DNA of 64,000 bases from Pedobacter ureilyticus (GTDB lineage: Bacteria > Bacteroidota > Bacteroidia > Sphingobacteriales > Sphingobacteriaceae): positions 1 to 64,000 of the forward strand of contig NZ_SSHJ01000012.1 of NCBI RefSeq assembly GCF_005925345.1, read 5' to 3'. The notes beneath the pieces are model-generated. The model was not told the origin of the DNA. It did no database searches and saw nothing but the letters and a program-made list of their open reading frames with translations. This document shows positions 16,744 through 25,755 of the stretch, piece by piece. How positions within the stretch are numbered: the stretch's first letter is position 1; every line of letters starts with the position of its first letter. A program made the translations under genes and the position numbers.

Positions 16744-17658
16744 TTACTTGATCTTGTAGCCCAGATCTCTACTATTTTTACCGTGGGTAAAGTTCCACCA
16801 CAAACCTTTTAAAGTGTATTTGGCTAACTCGGGTTGCCTTTGTAACAAAAACTTTAACACCGCTTTTGGGCAAGCAATTAAAGTAAAGTAAACCGAAAAC
16901 AAAATGGTATTTAACCAGCCCGTATTTTTTCTGATGAATAACATCCTGTTACGGGTATTGAAATAGATTTTCAAAGGACTGGCCTTACCCACGCTAATCG
17001 ACTCTTTGTGATAAACATAAGTTTTACCAGTAAACCAAACCTGTTTGCCTATTCGCTTAAATTTTTCGCACCAATCTAGCTCTTCGTAGTACAGGAAATA
17101 GTTTTCATCCATTAAGCCCGCTTTTTGTAGATCTGTTTTACGACACATTACCGCAGCACCGTGACAAAAACCTGTTTGATAAGTTTGGTCATCAAACTGA
17201 CCCGTGTTTTTTTCGAACTGGCCTATGTAGGCATTACGTGCAACCAAATAATTCATTGGGGTAAACCCAGCGTATTGTACCACATCTTTTTCATCAAAAT
17301 ACAATAATAGTGGCGATAAAAGACCTATTTGATGATTTGCCTCCATTTCCGCAATCATCGTTTCTATACAACCTGCTGGAATTTCTGTATCGTTATTAAG
17401 AAGAAAGATGTAATCGCCCTTGGCTTGTTTAATGCCCAAATTATTGCCGCCAGCAAAGCCTAAATTTTCTTTAGACTGAATGTATTTGATATTGCTAAAA
17501 TACGGCTGAAAAATTAGTTTCCTATTTTTCTCGGCACCGTTATCAACAATAATGATTTCAACTTCTGTTGACGAATAGGACTTGGCTACAGATTTTAAAA
17601 AATCTATAGTAACCTCTGCCTGATGAAAATTGACGGTAATAATTGAAGTTATTGACAT
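16744..17658 (-). CDS. GT2-family glycosyltransferase, rhamnosyltransferase-like
   Basis: 304 residues. N-terminal SIITVNFHQAEVTIDFL, IIIVDNGAEKN, ENLGFAGGNNLGIKQAKGDY and the DXD-type FLLNNDTEIP place it with the rhamnosyl/galactofuranosyl-type GT2 enzymes. GAAVMCRK and FYYEELDWCEKFKR (catalytic ED/E-D region) follow. Last gene of the long minus-strand exopolysaccharide operon, separated from the GT4 gene by 139 bases that contain a dispersed palindrome. Sugar specificity is unknown. Confidence 0.87.
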   Translation of the reverse strand: MSITSIITVNFHQAEVTIDFLKSVAKSYSSTEVEIIIVDNGAEKNRKLIFQPYFSNIKYIQSKENLGFAGGNNLGIKQAKGDYIFLLNNDTEIPAGCIETMIAEMEANHQIGLLSPLLLYFDEKDVVQYAGFTPMNYLVARNAYIGQFEKNTGQFDDQTYQTGFCHGAAVMCRKTDLQKAGLMDENYFLYYEELDWCEKFKRIGKQVWFTGKTYVYHKESISVGKASPLKIYFNTRNRMLFIRKNTGWLNTILFSVYFTLIACPKAVLKFLLQRQPELAKYTLKGLWWNFTHGKNSRDLGYKIK

Positions 17659-17686
17659 TTATTTTTTAAAATTTTACCTTCCAACC

Positions 17687-17757
17687 TGTCAGGCTGAGCT
17701 TGTCGAAGCCTTCTGTTATTTAACTTGTGCAGACACTTCGACAAGCTCAGTGTGACA
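17687..17757. repeat. Dispersed palindromic repeat (CTGAGCTTGTCGAAG type)
   Basis: CTGAGCTTGTCGAAG (17694-17708) and CTTCGACAAGCTCAG (17736-17750) are perfect 15-base inverted arms, with TGTCA/TGACA flanks extending the structure. This is the layout of REP-like elements common in Bacteroidota. It is inserted between two operon genes. Confidence 0.75.
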
Positions 17758-17797
17758 AGCTAAATAGACAACACCTGTGCATCTGTGGCTATTTGAA

Positions 17798-18994
17798 TCA
17801 TTTCACAGTTTCAATCGCTTTATAGATCTCCTCCACATTCTTTTCCCAAGTATGTGTATGGGCAAAAGCAGTACGTTTATTTGCTAAATCTGCATTATTT
17901 TCAGTTAAAGCTTTTTCTGCCAATGTTACGTAATCTTCTTTAGTTTCTGCAATGTACACATAGCCTTCAAAAACGCTCATGGCTTCGGTTTTAGTAGCCA
18001 AGGTCGGTTTTCCCATGGCCAGATATTCGTCTATTTTTCGTGGGTAATTACCAATAGTTAGCGGATTTAATGCTTGTGGATTGATACAAACATCGAAACC
18101 TTTAATATAAGCAGGCAAGGTTTCGGGCTTTTGAGGCCCCAAGAAATAAACATTCTTTAACTGATGAAGTTTGCTTGCTTTGAAGTCATCATCTTGCGGG
18201 CCTACTAGAACAATACTCCATTCTGGCCTTTGCGCTGCCAAATGGATCAAAATGTTCTCATCTAAACGGATAGCAAGCAAAGCGCCAACATAACCTAATA
18301 TTGGCTTGGAAATCGCTGTTAAACTATCGGGAACTATAATGCTATCATCGTTTTTAAAAATAGTTAGATCACAACCTTGCCCCACATAAAAAGAATTGGG
18401 ATTGTATTTTCTACAATAATTGGCCAAATACACCGAATTAGCCACACACAAATCGCTTTTTTTTATCAGCTCAGGCTCTAGGCTTTTACCGTGCTTACCC
18501 CAATAAGGCGTAGCCAAAAGATTGTCTCTAGAATAATAAATGCTGGTAGTTGGGTTTAGAAGCTCTTTTAAGTGATAGCTTCTGAACATATCGCTATCAT
18601 TAAATAGAATGAAATTTTTAAAATCTAAGCGCTGTATGGCTTTCTTAACAGATTTCGCAAATCGTTTATTGTTGATTTTATTGAGAACGCGAAAAACCGC
18701 CGTAGGTTTTACCCAATTGATCGACTCGTTGATCACATCAGGATAGAACACCCAAAAATTAGGTTTTACTTCTTCTAATCCATCTTCCTCTCCCTTAATT
18801 ACACGCATCCGTTTTTTTACGCCTTCGGTAGCCGCTTGTTGAAATTTAGTTCTACGATCTAACGGAGCATTGATATACAACACCCGATTGTGCTTACTAA
18901 ATTCTAGGGCTATATCTTTACAGTTACTCCCAATTGGGGTATCCCAGGGCTGTTGGCCAACCACAATGATATCTCTATTTTCGATAATAGCCAT
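17798..18994 (-). CDS. GT4-family (GT-B fold) glycosyltransferase
   Basis: 398 residues. N-terminal half carries IIVVGQQPWDTPIGSNCKD and VLYINAPLDRR; the C-terminal half has PILGYVGALLAIRLDENIL, VLVGPQDDD, VYFLGPQKPETLPAYIKGFDVCINP, and PRKIDEYLAMGKPTLATKTE, the donor-binding pattern of GT4 enzymes with the conserved Glu. It resembles TuaH-type teichuronic-acid transferases. Three bases separate its start from a 32-codon upstream ORF, so it belongs to the same operon. Acceptor unknown. Confidence 0.87.
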   Translation of the reverse strand: MAIIENRDIIVVGQQPWDTPIGSNCKDIALEFSKHNRVLYINAPLDRRTKFQQAATEGVKKRMRVIKGEEDGLEEVKPNFWVFYPDVINESINWVKPTAVFRVLNKINNKRFAKSVKKAIQRLDFKNFILFNDSDMFRSYHLKELLNPTTSIYYSRDNLLATPYWGKHGKSLEPELIKKSDLCVANSVYLANYCRKYNPNSFYVGQGCDLTIFKNDDSIIVPDSLTAISKPILGYVGALLAIRLDENILIHLAAQRPEWSIVLVGPQDDDFKASKLHQLKNVYFLGPQKPETLPAYIKGFDVCINPQALNPLTIGNYPRKIDEYLAMGKPTLATKTEAMSVFEGYVYIAETKEDYVTLAEKALTENNADLANKRTAFAHTHTWEKNVEEIYKAIETVK

Positions 18995-18997
18995 GTG

Positions 18998-19096
18998 TTA
19001 CGTTTTATCTTGAACTCGTTTATACGCACTTACACCCCTTACAAAACCAAGGATACCAAATATGATTGCAGGAATGATAAGCAATTCTAAGGGCAT
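18998..19096 (-). CDS. Candidate 32-residue membrane peptide in the exopolysaccharide operon
   Basis: An ATG at 19096 opens 32 codons that end in TAA at 18998. The peptide has a short acidic/neutral start, one hydrophobic stretch of about 16 residues (LLIIPAIIFGILGFV), then a basic tail with R, K, R and K. The ORF fills the gap exactly: two bases after the stop of the GT2 membrane synthase and three bases before the GT4 start. Such tight packing is the main argument that it is translated. A single-pass inner-membrane microprotein with a cytoplasmic tail is inferred; function is unknown. Confidence 0.6.
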   Translation of the reverse strand: MPLELLIIPAIIFGILGFVRGVSAYKRVQDKT

Positions 19097-19098
19097 AA

Positions 19099-20298
19099 CT
19101 AAATATTTTCTTCTTCTAAAGGTTTACTACTATGAGGCGTGGCCATGAAAGATTTTTTCGCTTTGCCAATATTCGCTAACGCGATTACCATACCTAACAT
19201 AGCTCTTGGTATTTGAAACAGGGCCACATACAATCTTTTATCTGCGTAAAATCTCCTCGGTATGGCAATAACTAAGGTTAAGCAAAGGCTAATGAATAAA
19301 CCAAGCCAAAAAGCTTTTGTTGGCCCAAAAGGATTAAAAAATGATTGAACAGCTAATAAAAACAGTAAAGCAAGCAATAGCATTCTTGGCACTAAGAAAG
19401 TCTGCAAAGTTTTATTGAAAAACTCCACGTTGCCTTTAAATAACTGCACAAACCCTTCGAATGCGTATTTCTTTAAAAATTCTACCTGTGAAGCAATCCA
19501 TCTTGTTCTTTGCTTGGTAAAAACTTTGGCATCTTCAATTTTTTCATCATATACATAAACATCATTTAGGTATGCAATGCTGACTTTATCTTTCGCAATC
19601 ATGAAATCGAGCTGCTTGTCTTCGCCTACGGTTTCGCCTATGTTGTTAAGCAAATTAAGGAAGTAGGCAAATTCAAAAGCCATGCCCGAGCCAATTAAAG
19701 CTGGCGACAAACCCAATACCGCATGACTTTTACGGAACAAATGATTGTTCACTTCTTCGTTACAGGCATCCAAGAAAGCAAACGAACTATCCATGTTTTT
19801 GGCTACACGATGCGCTTGTACGACCCTCTTACCTTGATCAAAAGAAGTATTAAGATAAGTTAAACAATCATTGCTCATGATATTATCTACATCTAGCACT
19901 ACGGCAATTTCAAAGCCTTCTCCATCCAGTTGATTCATTGCAAATTGCATCGCCTTCCCTTTGGTACTTTTTTCAAAGAAAACTTCAATTACCCTTGCTC
20001 CAAGTTCTCTCAACGTCACCAAAGTTTCTGCTTGCAGGCCATCAGCAATTACAACGACTTCGAAAGTGCCGTTATATTGCTGCTTCAATGCTGCTTTTAC
20101 ACTATCTACAATTACCACATTTTCTTGATAGGTTGGAAACAATACCGCTATTTTGCTGTAACGGTTTGCGCCCTTTTTTGATTTACGCAATGGCAGTAAA
20201 CCCACTAAACCGAAAAAAGCTAAGTAAGCAACATTAAGCATCAGATAAACACCCAAAACCCAAAATAACACATCGATAATACTATAAATCAATTCCAT
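19099..20298 (-). CDS. Membrane-bound GT2 glycosyltransferase (cellulose/hyaluronan-synthase-like)
   Basis: 399 residues: an N-terminal membrane helix, a cytoplasmic GT2 domain and three to four C-terminal membrane helices. Catalytic landmarks are present in order: VLFPTYQENV, VVIADG, VLDVDN (DXD), GEDKQLD (catalytic Asp) and QRTRW, the processive-synthase QxxRW form. Ends with a soluble tail. The gene overlaps the downstream end of the O-antigen-ligase-like gene by 17 bases. It may add sugars to the lipid carrier or make the main chain; a processive role is possible but unproven. Confidence 0.87.
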   Translation of the reverse strand: MELIYSIIDVLFWVLGVYLMLNVAYLAFFGLVGLLPLRKSKKGANRYSKIAVLFPTYQENVVIVDSVKAALKQQYNGTFEVVVIADGLQAETLVTLRELGARVIEVFFEKSTKGKAMQFAMNQLDGEGFEIAVVLDVDNIMSNDCLTYLNTSFDQGKRVVQAHRVAKNMDSSFAFLDACNEEVNNHLFRKSHAVLGLSPALIGSGMAFEFAYFLNLLNNIGETVGEDKQLDFMIAKDKVSIAYLNDVYVYDEKIEDAKVFTKQRTRWIASQVEFLKKYAFEGFVQLFKGNVEFFNKTLQTFLVPRMLLLALLFLLAVQSFFNPFGPTKAFWLGLFISLCLTLVIAIPRRFYADKRLYVALFQIPRAMLGMVIALANIGKAKKSFMATPHSSKPLEEENI

Positions 20299-21736
20299 GG
20301 GCTTCTAATTTTCTAGGCGTATCTAACCAAGGTGCAATAAAAACAAACGACCAAGACATAAACATGATAACGGAGGATGGGATTGCATTCATTACCTCAT
20401 TACCATAACTACAGATAAAGCAACCTACGGTTCCGGAGGTTAGCGCAATCATTTTTGCCTTAAGTTTGGGGTCTTTAAGTTGCCAAACAATACCGCTACA
20501 CTTGCCAATAATGTAACAGTTAATGGCAAACCAAACGAGCAAGCCCACGATGCCATACATTACCCATACTTTTACCCAATAACTATCGGGCTGAATATTG
20601 GCGATCGGCTTATCGGCATTATAAGTCGTTCCGTTCATGCCGCTCATTCCTAAGCCCGCCCCAAAAGGCTGGTCTTTAAGCAAATAAGCTAATTTTTCTT
20701 GATTTACAATTCTTACGTTAAAAGAAGCATCTTTAGGATCTAAAGCACTACGCAAACGTCTGATCTGGAAAATTTCATCTCCTATTTTAGTGTACTTCAA
20801 AACACCCAAACCGCCCAAAGCAAATGCACTACCAATAATTAAAATTTTAAAATTTTTGCTCAAGAATAGCGCATAACCTAAGCCTGCAACTAAGGCGAAT
20901 AATGCTCCCCTAGTCCCAGAAATTCCCATGCCGTACAAGGTAATTAATGCAATTACTCCAAAAACAATCCGCTTTGCGAAAGAGAATGGCCCCATGGCTA
21001 AAACCATAGCCATAACGGCCATAATTGCTTGCGAAGCACCAAATTGGCCCGCATCCGAATAGATAGAGAACACCCTCAATTTTCCATCTAAGATATGGGT
21101 AACTTTGGCTCCAGTATCTAGCCAGGCCTGCTCGCCACCAGACAACCCTACGTATAATTGCTTTACGCCATACAGCACCGCAATACACGAGAAAAACAAG
21201 ATAAAGCCAATAAACCGATTTAGATCTTCCATTCTATTAAAAAGCAGGAACACAATTGGTGCAATAAGCAGCCAACTTAACGCCGTAAAACGAAGCTCGT
21301 TGAACCAACCTGTAAAGCTGCCTCCGTAGGGGTTTAGCACCTGCAACACGCTAATGCCAAACCAAATTAATGACAGCATTACGTGCTCGTTCTTTAGGGC
21401 TTTCCAGTTAAACTTGTTCATGTTTACCAAAATACTGGCCCAAGTGAGCAGTAATATGGCATCCATAGCTAATCCAACCGGGATATTTAAGAAAGTTTTT
21501 ACTACAAAACCAAGCACAAAGCAGTAAGCAAAGTACACGATAAACGCAATACGCGGATTGGTAAATGCAGCAATTACAAATGCACCACCACCCGCCGCTA
21601 CCAAAACCAGCATTGGCCCCAAAAAACCATACTTAATTGTAGAACCGGCTACTAAAACCGAAAGGCTTAAGGCTATTAAAAAAAACAGCAATGCTTTCTT
21701 ATGATCGGCAATATTTAGCTGCAGATTCTTAAACAT
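20282..21736 (-). CDS. O-antigen ligase/polymerase-like membrane protein (Wzy/WaaL type)
   Basis: 484 residues with about 11-12 membrane helices. It has the large periplasmic loop of Wzy/WaaL proteins in the C-terminal half, around DPKDASFNVRIVNQEKLAYLLKDQPFGAGLGMSG, and GISGTRGALFALVAG, where the Arg is typical. In this context it most likely polymerises the repeat unit. The downstream GT2 gene overlaps it by 17 bases and the Wzc-like gene lies 7 bases upstream. Confidence 0.82.
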   Translation of the reverse strand: MFKNLQLNIADHKKALLFFLIALSLSVLVAGSTIKYGFLGPMLVLVAAGGGAFVIAAFTNPRIAFIVYFAYCFVLGFVVKTFLNIPVGLAMDAILLLTWASILVNMNKFNWKALKNEHVMLSLIWFGISVLQVLNPYGGSFTGWFNELRFTALSWLLIAPIVFLLFNRMEDLNRFIGFILFFSCIAVLYGVKQLYVGLSGGEQAWLDTGAKVTHILDGKLRVFSIYSDAGQFGASQAIMAVMAMVLAMGPFSFAKRIVFGVIALITLYGMGISGTRGALFALVAGLGYALFLSKNFKILIIGSAFALGGLGVLKYTKIGDEIFQIRRLRSALDPKDASFNVRIVNQEKLAYLLKDQPFGAGLGMSGMNGTTYNADKPIANIQPDSYWVKVWVMYGIVGLLVWFAINCYIIGKCSGIVWQLKDPKLKAKMIALTSGTVGCFICSYGNEVMNAIPSSVIMFMSWSFVFIAPWLDTPRKLEAHGIDL

Positions 21737-21743
21737 AAGTTGT

Positions 21744-23900
21744 CTATTTACGTTTAACGCCGTTGATAAGCCAGCCCATAAATTTATGATCGCCGTTTAA
21801 CGCTTTGATTGCTTCTTTATCCTTATCGCCAATAGCGTTGCCTGCCATAAAAGTAGCCAGATATTTCTCGGTAAACAAAATCCATTCTTTTACGTCAGAT
21901 ACACCATTTACTGCATCTAAATAAATAATAATTAAGTCGAATTCGTTCTTAAGACTATTGAAAATTTGGGTAATCCCTGCATTATCCTTGTTTTCTAACA
22001 AAGAAACTCCCTCCAAATCTTTATTCAAAAAGGTAATGAGGTTGTTTTTCTGTAGCGTTAAAGTGTCGAGCACAGCTTTCAAAGATTGGTTAGTGGGTAT
22101 GTTCCACTTTTTGATTTCGTCTGCAATTTCTGAATTTCCTATCAGCAAAATTTGCTTATCTAACCTTGCAAAACTATACGCCAAACTTACGGCAGAAAAT
22201 ATAGTGAACTTTTCTGGATGCAGCCTGGTTAGCCCCAATACCTTTTGATTGCCTACAGACAATGATTTACTAATTTCGAAACGCACTTCGCGAAGTAAGT
22301 TCTTATAGGTAAGCATCTCTTGGCTATGTTCGGCATTTTTCCAAATCTCATCAATATCTCTATGTTCAGGTTTGATATAGTTAAGCTCTCCAATTACTTT
22401 CCCTTTGGTAGCTGCAGCCAACTGCTTCTTGTTATTGATAGAGTGATCTAATACATGAATAATAAAAAGTACACAAAAACAAATGGCGAAACTAGCAATG
22501 GCACTTAAGACCATAAACACAAGCTTTTTAGATGGTTCGGCCACCGTAGGCACACCTTCTTGCTCTAAATGCAAGCGTAATCCAATGTTCTTGTCAAGGT
22601 TGGTTTGGTTGTAACGATTTAATAAATCCAAGTACTCTTTGGTGGCCACATCAGCGTCGCGTTCAAATTTTTGCACGCCAGCGTCAAAAGGTACCATGCC
22701 CGAAAATTTTGCGTTCAATTTCGCCAACTCTCTGTCTATATCTTGTATGCCTCCCCTGGTTTTCTCTAGCTCTATACCTATCGATATTCGGTTTTGGACT
22801 AGCGTTTGCTTGGCCACAATGGGGTCTGCAACGTACTGGTCGTTGGCACGTACCAATTGCGAAGTAAGCAACTGCTGCAGCGAGTCTACTTTTTTCTTGG
22901 CTGCAGGCTTAAAACCTCCATCTATGTAATCGTCGTTAGCGGCCTGTACTTTACTTCTAAGCGCTATTACCGCTTGGTTGTCTACGGCGGTCTCGGCTCC
23001 TAAATATTTCTCTAAAGCTGGGTTATTTAATTTATTATTTACATTATTTAAGGCCGATTGTAAAGATTGCAGATCTATTAATGCTTGAGATTTTTTGTTT
23101 TCGTAATCAATAATTTGCTGGTAAACAATTTGAGATTGCTTATCTAAATTAAGTACTTCATTTTTTATTTTATACTCTTTAAGTTGCTGGTTTTTATCGT
23201 TCATTACAGCCTCTTTCTTCTGTAAGATCGAATCTAACACCAAGATAGACTGGTTTTTGTTACTAATGAGATCGAAACTGTAGTTATTGATAAAATCTTT
23301 GGAAAGGGTATTTACCACAAACACAGACATAAAAGTATTTTCGGAGGTAAATTCTACTGTGATAAAATCGCTATTATCTTCATGGCTAATGGCTATTTTT
23401 TTGCTGATAGTAGCGGCATCATACCCCATTGACTTCACTAGGTTATAGTACTTTACATCATCATAATTATCAAACGGGGTTAGCACTTGTTTCTTCGCAA
23501 TACGTTCTTCAAAACCTTTAATAGCGGCTTTTCGTTGCTCGGCAGTCAGGGCTATCAAGTCATCACTTTGTTTTTGGAAAGATTTTGCAGGCTCTTTTAA
23601 GTCATGAAGTATTAACCGATAAGAAAGAATGCTCATGTTCCTAGGCATGGTCATGATATCCATGATATTGGTAAACTGCTGATTGAGTTTAATCAAAATA
23701 TCTGGCCCGGAGTAAGAAGGTATGTCTGGGGCTACTTGTCTAGAAGGATCTAACAAACCTGTAGACAGTTTTGCCTGCGATTTATACTGCTTAGGGAGAT
23801 TTTTAACGAACAAAAAAGTAACAAAAAGCGTTATTGCTGGAATTACAATAATCAGCCATTTGTATTTAATGATAAGCCTTAAAAACTCCTTTATATTCAT
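21744..23900 (-). CDS. Wzc/GumC-like chain-length protein with degenerate kinase domain
   Basis: 718-residue inner-membrane polysaccharide co-polymerase. An N-terminal membrane helix (WLIIVIPAITLFVTFLFV), a long periplasmic coiled-coil section rich in Gln/Asn/Lys (about residues 180-470), and a second helix near 490 (VFMVLSAIASFAICFCVLFI) are followed by a P-loop-like cytoplasmic domain. That domain keeps the fold pattern (LGLTRLHPEKFTIFSAVSLAYSFARLDKQILLIGNSE; FDLIIIYLDA) but has no GxGKT/S Walker A motif and no tyrosine-rich tail, so it should not be an active BY-kinase. Sits 5 bases after the TolC-like gene. Confidence 0.82.
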   Translation of the reverse strand: MNIKEFLRLIIKYKWLIIVIPAITLFVTFLFVKNLPKQYKSQAKLSTGLLDPSRQVAPDIPSYSGPDILIKLNQQFTNIMDIMTMPRNMSILSYRLILHDLKEPAKSFQKQSDDLIALTAEQRKAAIKGFEERIAKKQVLTPFDNYDDVKYYNLVKSMGYDAATISKKIAISHEDNSDFITVEFTSENTFMSVFVVNTLSKDFINNYSFDLISNKNQSILVLDSILQKKEAVMNDKNQQLKEYKIKNEVLNLDKQSQIVYQQIIDYENKKSQALIDLQSLQSALNNVNNKLNNPALEKYLGAETAVDNQAVIALRSKVQAANDDYIDGGFKPAAKKKVDSLQQLLTSQLVRANDQYVADPIVAKQTLVQNRISIGIELEKTRGGIQDIDRELAKLNAKFSGMVPFDAGVQKFERDADVATKEYLDLLNRYNQTNLDKNIGLRLHLEQEGVPTVAEPSKKLVFMVLSAIASFAICFCVLFIIHVLDHSINNKKQLAAATKGKVIGELNYIKPEHRDIDEIWKNAEHSQEMLTYKNLLREVRFEISKSLSVGNQKVLGLTRLHPEKFTIFSAVSLAYSFARLDKQILLIGNSEIADEIKKWNIPTNQSLKAVLDTLTLQKNNLITFLNKDLEGVSLLENKDNAGITQIFNSLKNEFDLIIIYLDAVNGVSDVKEWILFTEKYLATFMAGNAIGDKDKEAIKALNGDHKFMGWLINGVKRK

Positions 23901-23905
23901 ACCTT

Positions 23906-24586
23906 TTATTTCACCTCTTCCAACGTTTTTCCAATGAGCGCCTCTAGTGAGCTTTTAGCCTTAAGCATATTGAGTTCGGCTAATAATTTTTCTGAGTTTG
24001 CAGTAGAAGTAAGCGCCTTAGCTTTCGTATATACATCTAATGATACTTCGGCTTTCTCATATTTGTACCGAAGTCCGTCGCTAGCAGTTTTATTATCTAT
24101 ATAAGCCTGATTTTTAACTTTCAGATCAATAAACCATTGCAAATATTCAAAATACTTTTGTTTTACTTCAGTTTCGAGTAAAATATCGTATTCTTTAGTC
24201 AAAAAAGATGCAGAATTATATTCCTCTCTTGCCTGTTTAACTAACGAAGGTGTGCGAAAAAACAAGCCGAGGTTTAAATAAACACCAAATTGAAAACCAT
24301 TAATAGAATACGGGTTGGAAGCATCTACAATAGCTGCATTATCTGGCCTATAGAAATAAGAAACATTAAGCGATTCGAGATATCCAGCCTTAGCTACACC
24401 CATTTTTGCTTTAGCACTTAGCTCGCTAGCCTTGTACATTTTTCTTTTTGGATAATATTCTTTGGCCAAATCAATATATTTTTGCAGCAAAGGCGGGTTG
24501 ATTTGGCTTGCAATGTCATTTTGCGCATATCCCTGTACTCCAACCATTAATAGAAGTAATAAGACTAAAAGCCCTCTTTTTTTCAT
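23906..24586 (-). CDS. Short TolC-like outer-membrane factor
   Basis: 226 residues from the ATG at 24586, which begins a good signal peptide (MKKRGLLVLLLLLMVGVQGYAQ). The mature part is helical with TolC-type phrasing: SELSAKAKMGVAKAGYLESLNVSYFYR, GVYLNLGLFF, VKQAREEYNSA, YFEYLQWFIDLKVKNQAY and a final ELNMLKAKSSLEALIGKTLEEVK. TolC/OMF proteins usually have two such halves in about 450 residues; this one has one. It may act as a half-length exit component with the Wzc-like protein next to it. The ORF is open upstream to 24661. Confidence 0.7.
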   Translation of the reverse strand: MKKRGLLVLLLLLMVGVQGYAQNDIASQINPPLLQKYIDLAKEYYPKRKMYKASELSAKAKMGVAKAGYLESLNVSYFYRPDNAAIVDASNPYSINGFQFGVYLNLGLFFRTPSLVKQAREEYNSASFLTKEYDILLETEVKQKYFEYLQWFIDLKVKNQAYIDNKTASDGLRYKYEKAEVSLDVYTKAKALTSTANSEKLLAELNMLKAKSSLEALIGKTLEEVK

Positions 24587-24673
24587 CTGGATATCTTTTG
24601 CTTTCAATCGCAACGAAGCCATCAAATTTTCTTGCCAAGGCTGTGGTGATGATAGTTTCATAGATTTATGTTA

Positions 24674-25753
24674 TTACACCTTCTCTTTTTGTAGAAGCAC
24701 AGGTATGGTCATTAAAATAATTTTCAAATCTAACCAAACTGAGAATTTTTTATTGTAAAAGTTATCCAGTTTTTTACGCTCACGGTCAGACATATCACTT
24801 TTTCCTCTTTTAATAATTTGCCAAAGCCCTGTAATGCCGGCTGGCCCCAAAAACCTCATTGACCATTCGTTAGTGGTAAGCTGCTCGGCTTCATAGAGGG
24901 GCAAAGGCCTGTTTCCAACAATAGACATATCTCCTTTAATGACATTAAATAACTGAGGAAGTTCGTCTATACTCGAATTTCTCAAAAAATTCCCCAATTT
25001 GGTAACCCTCGGGTCATTCTTCATCTTGAAGAACGCCGATTGGCCATATTGGTTGGCCGTAGTGGCTTTCAAGTTTTCTACCTCTTTATCAGCATTAACC
25101 CGCATCGATCTAAATTTATAAAAATCGAAGATCTTATAACCCGTGCCAACCCTTTTGCTGGTGTAAAAAACCGGCCCTTTAGAATCTAATTTAATAAGTA
25201 TAGCGATAACAAGCAGCACGGGACTTAAAAAAAAGAGTGCTGTTAATGAAATGGCCAAATCTAACAAGCGCTTTAAAAATGGTATCTTATATAGCTGCAA
25301 CGGTGCCTCGGGCAAATCTTTTAATTGCTCATTAAGAATTTTATAGGCTGATAAAAACTGAAGTCGCAACGTTACATCCGCAAATGAAATATCGGGAGAA
25401 TAGCAATCTGCCACTCTAGCAGCAAAGGCCATTGCAGTAACCGATGGGTCTTTCTCGGTAAGCAAAAAAACGACAACTAAGTTTCTACTCAACCAGTTTT
25501 TCTTCAAAGCTTCTACCAAACCAAGTGCTTCGCTCACTGCGCTAGGCTGCACCTCTACCAAAATGCTCACGTCTAATTCGTAAACCGAAAGTTTGTTTAC
25601 TATTTCGAATAGGTTGGCAAAGCTGCCTGCTTTTTTTAGATTTCCTCTGTCGCTAAATTCGGCAATTATAGCAGCATCGTATTGATTAGCATAATAAATA
25701 ACATTAACCCTAGATTGTGGCATTCCAAATGCGGTATTTTCTTGCACGTTCAT
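24674..25753 (-). CDS. Undecaprenyl-phosphate sugar-phosphate transferase with receiver-like N-terminus
   Basis: 359 residues. The C-terminal 200 residues are a bacterial sugar-1-phosphate transferase: a membrane helix after PFLKRLLDLAIS, KLDSKGPVFYTSKRVG, FDFYKFRSMRVNAD, SIDELPQLFNVIKGDMSIVGNRP and PGITGLWQI. It primes repeat-unit synthesis on undecaprenyl phosphate. The N-terminal 140 residues lack the four extra helices of WbaP/WcaJ and instead look like a receiver fold with no phosphorylatable Asp (VSILVEVQPSAVSEAL). A true receiver gene lies two bases upstream, which suggests a regulatory link. Confidence 0.88.
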   Translation of the reverse strand: MNVQENTAFGMPQSRVNVIYYANQYDAAIIAEFSDRGNLKKAGSFANLFEIVNKLSVYELDVSILVEVQPSAVSEALGLVEALKKNWLSRNLVVVFLLTEKDPSVTAMAFAARVADCYSPDISFADVTLRLQFLSAYKILNEQLKDLPEAPLQLYKIPFLKRLLDLAISLTALFFLSPVLLVIAILIKLDSKGPVFYTSKRVGTGYKIFDFYKFRSMRVNADKEVENLKATTANQYGQSAFFKMKNDPRVTKLGNFLRNSSIDELPQLFNVIKGDMSIVGNRPLPLYEAEQLTTNEWSMRFLGPAGITGLWQIIKRGKSDMSDRERKKLDNFYNKKFSVWLDLKIILMTIPVLLQKEKV

Positions 25754-25755
25754 TC

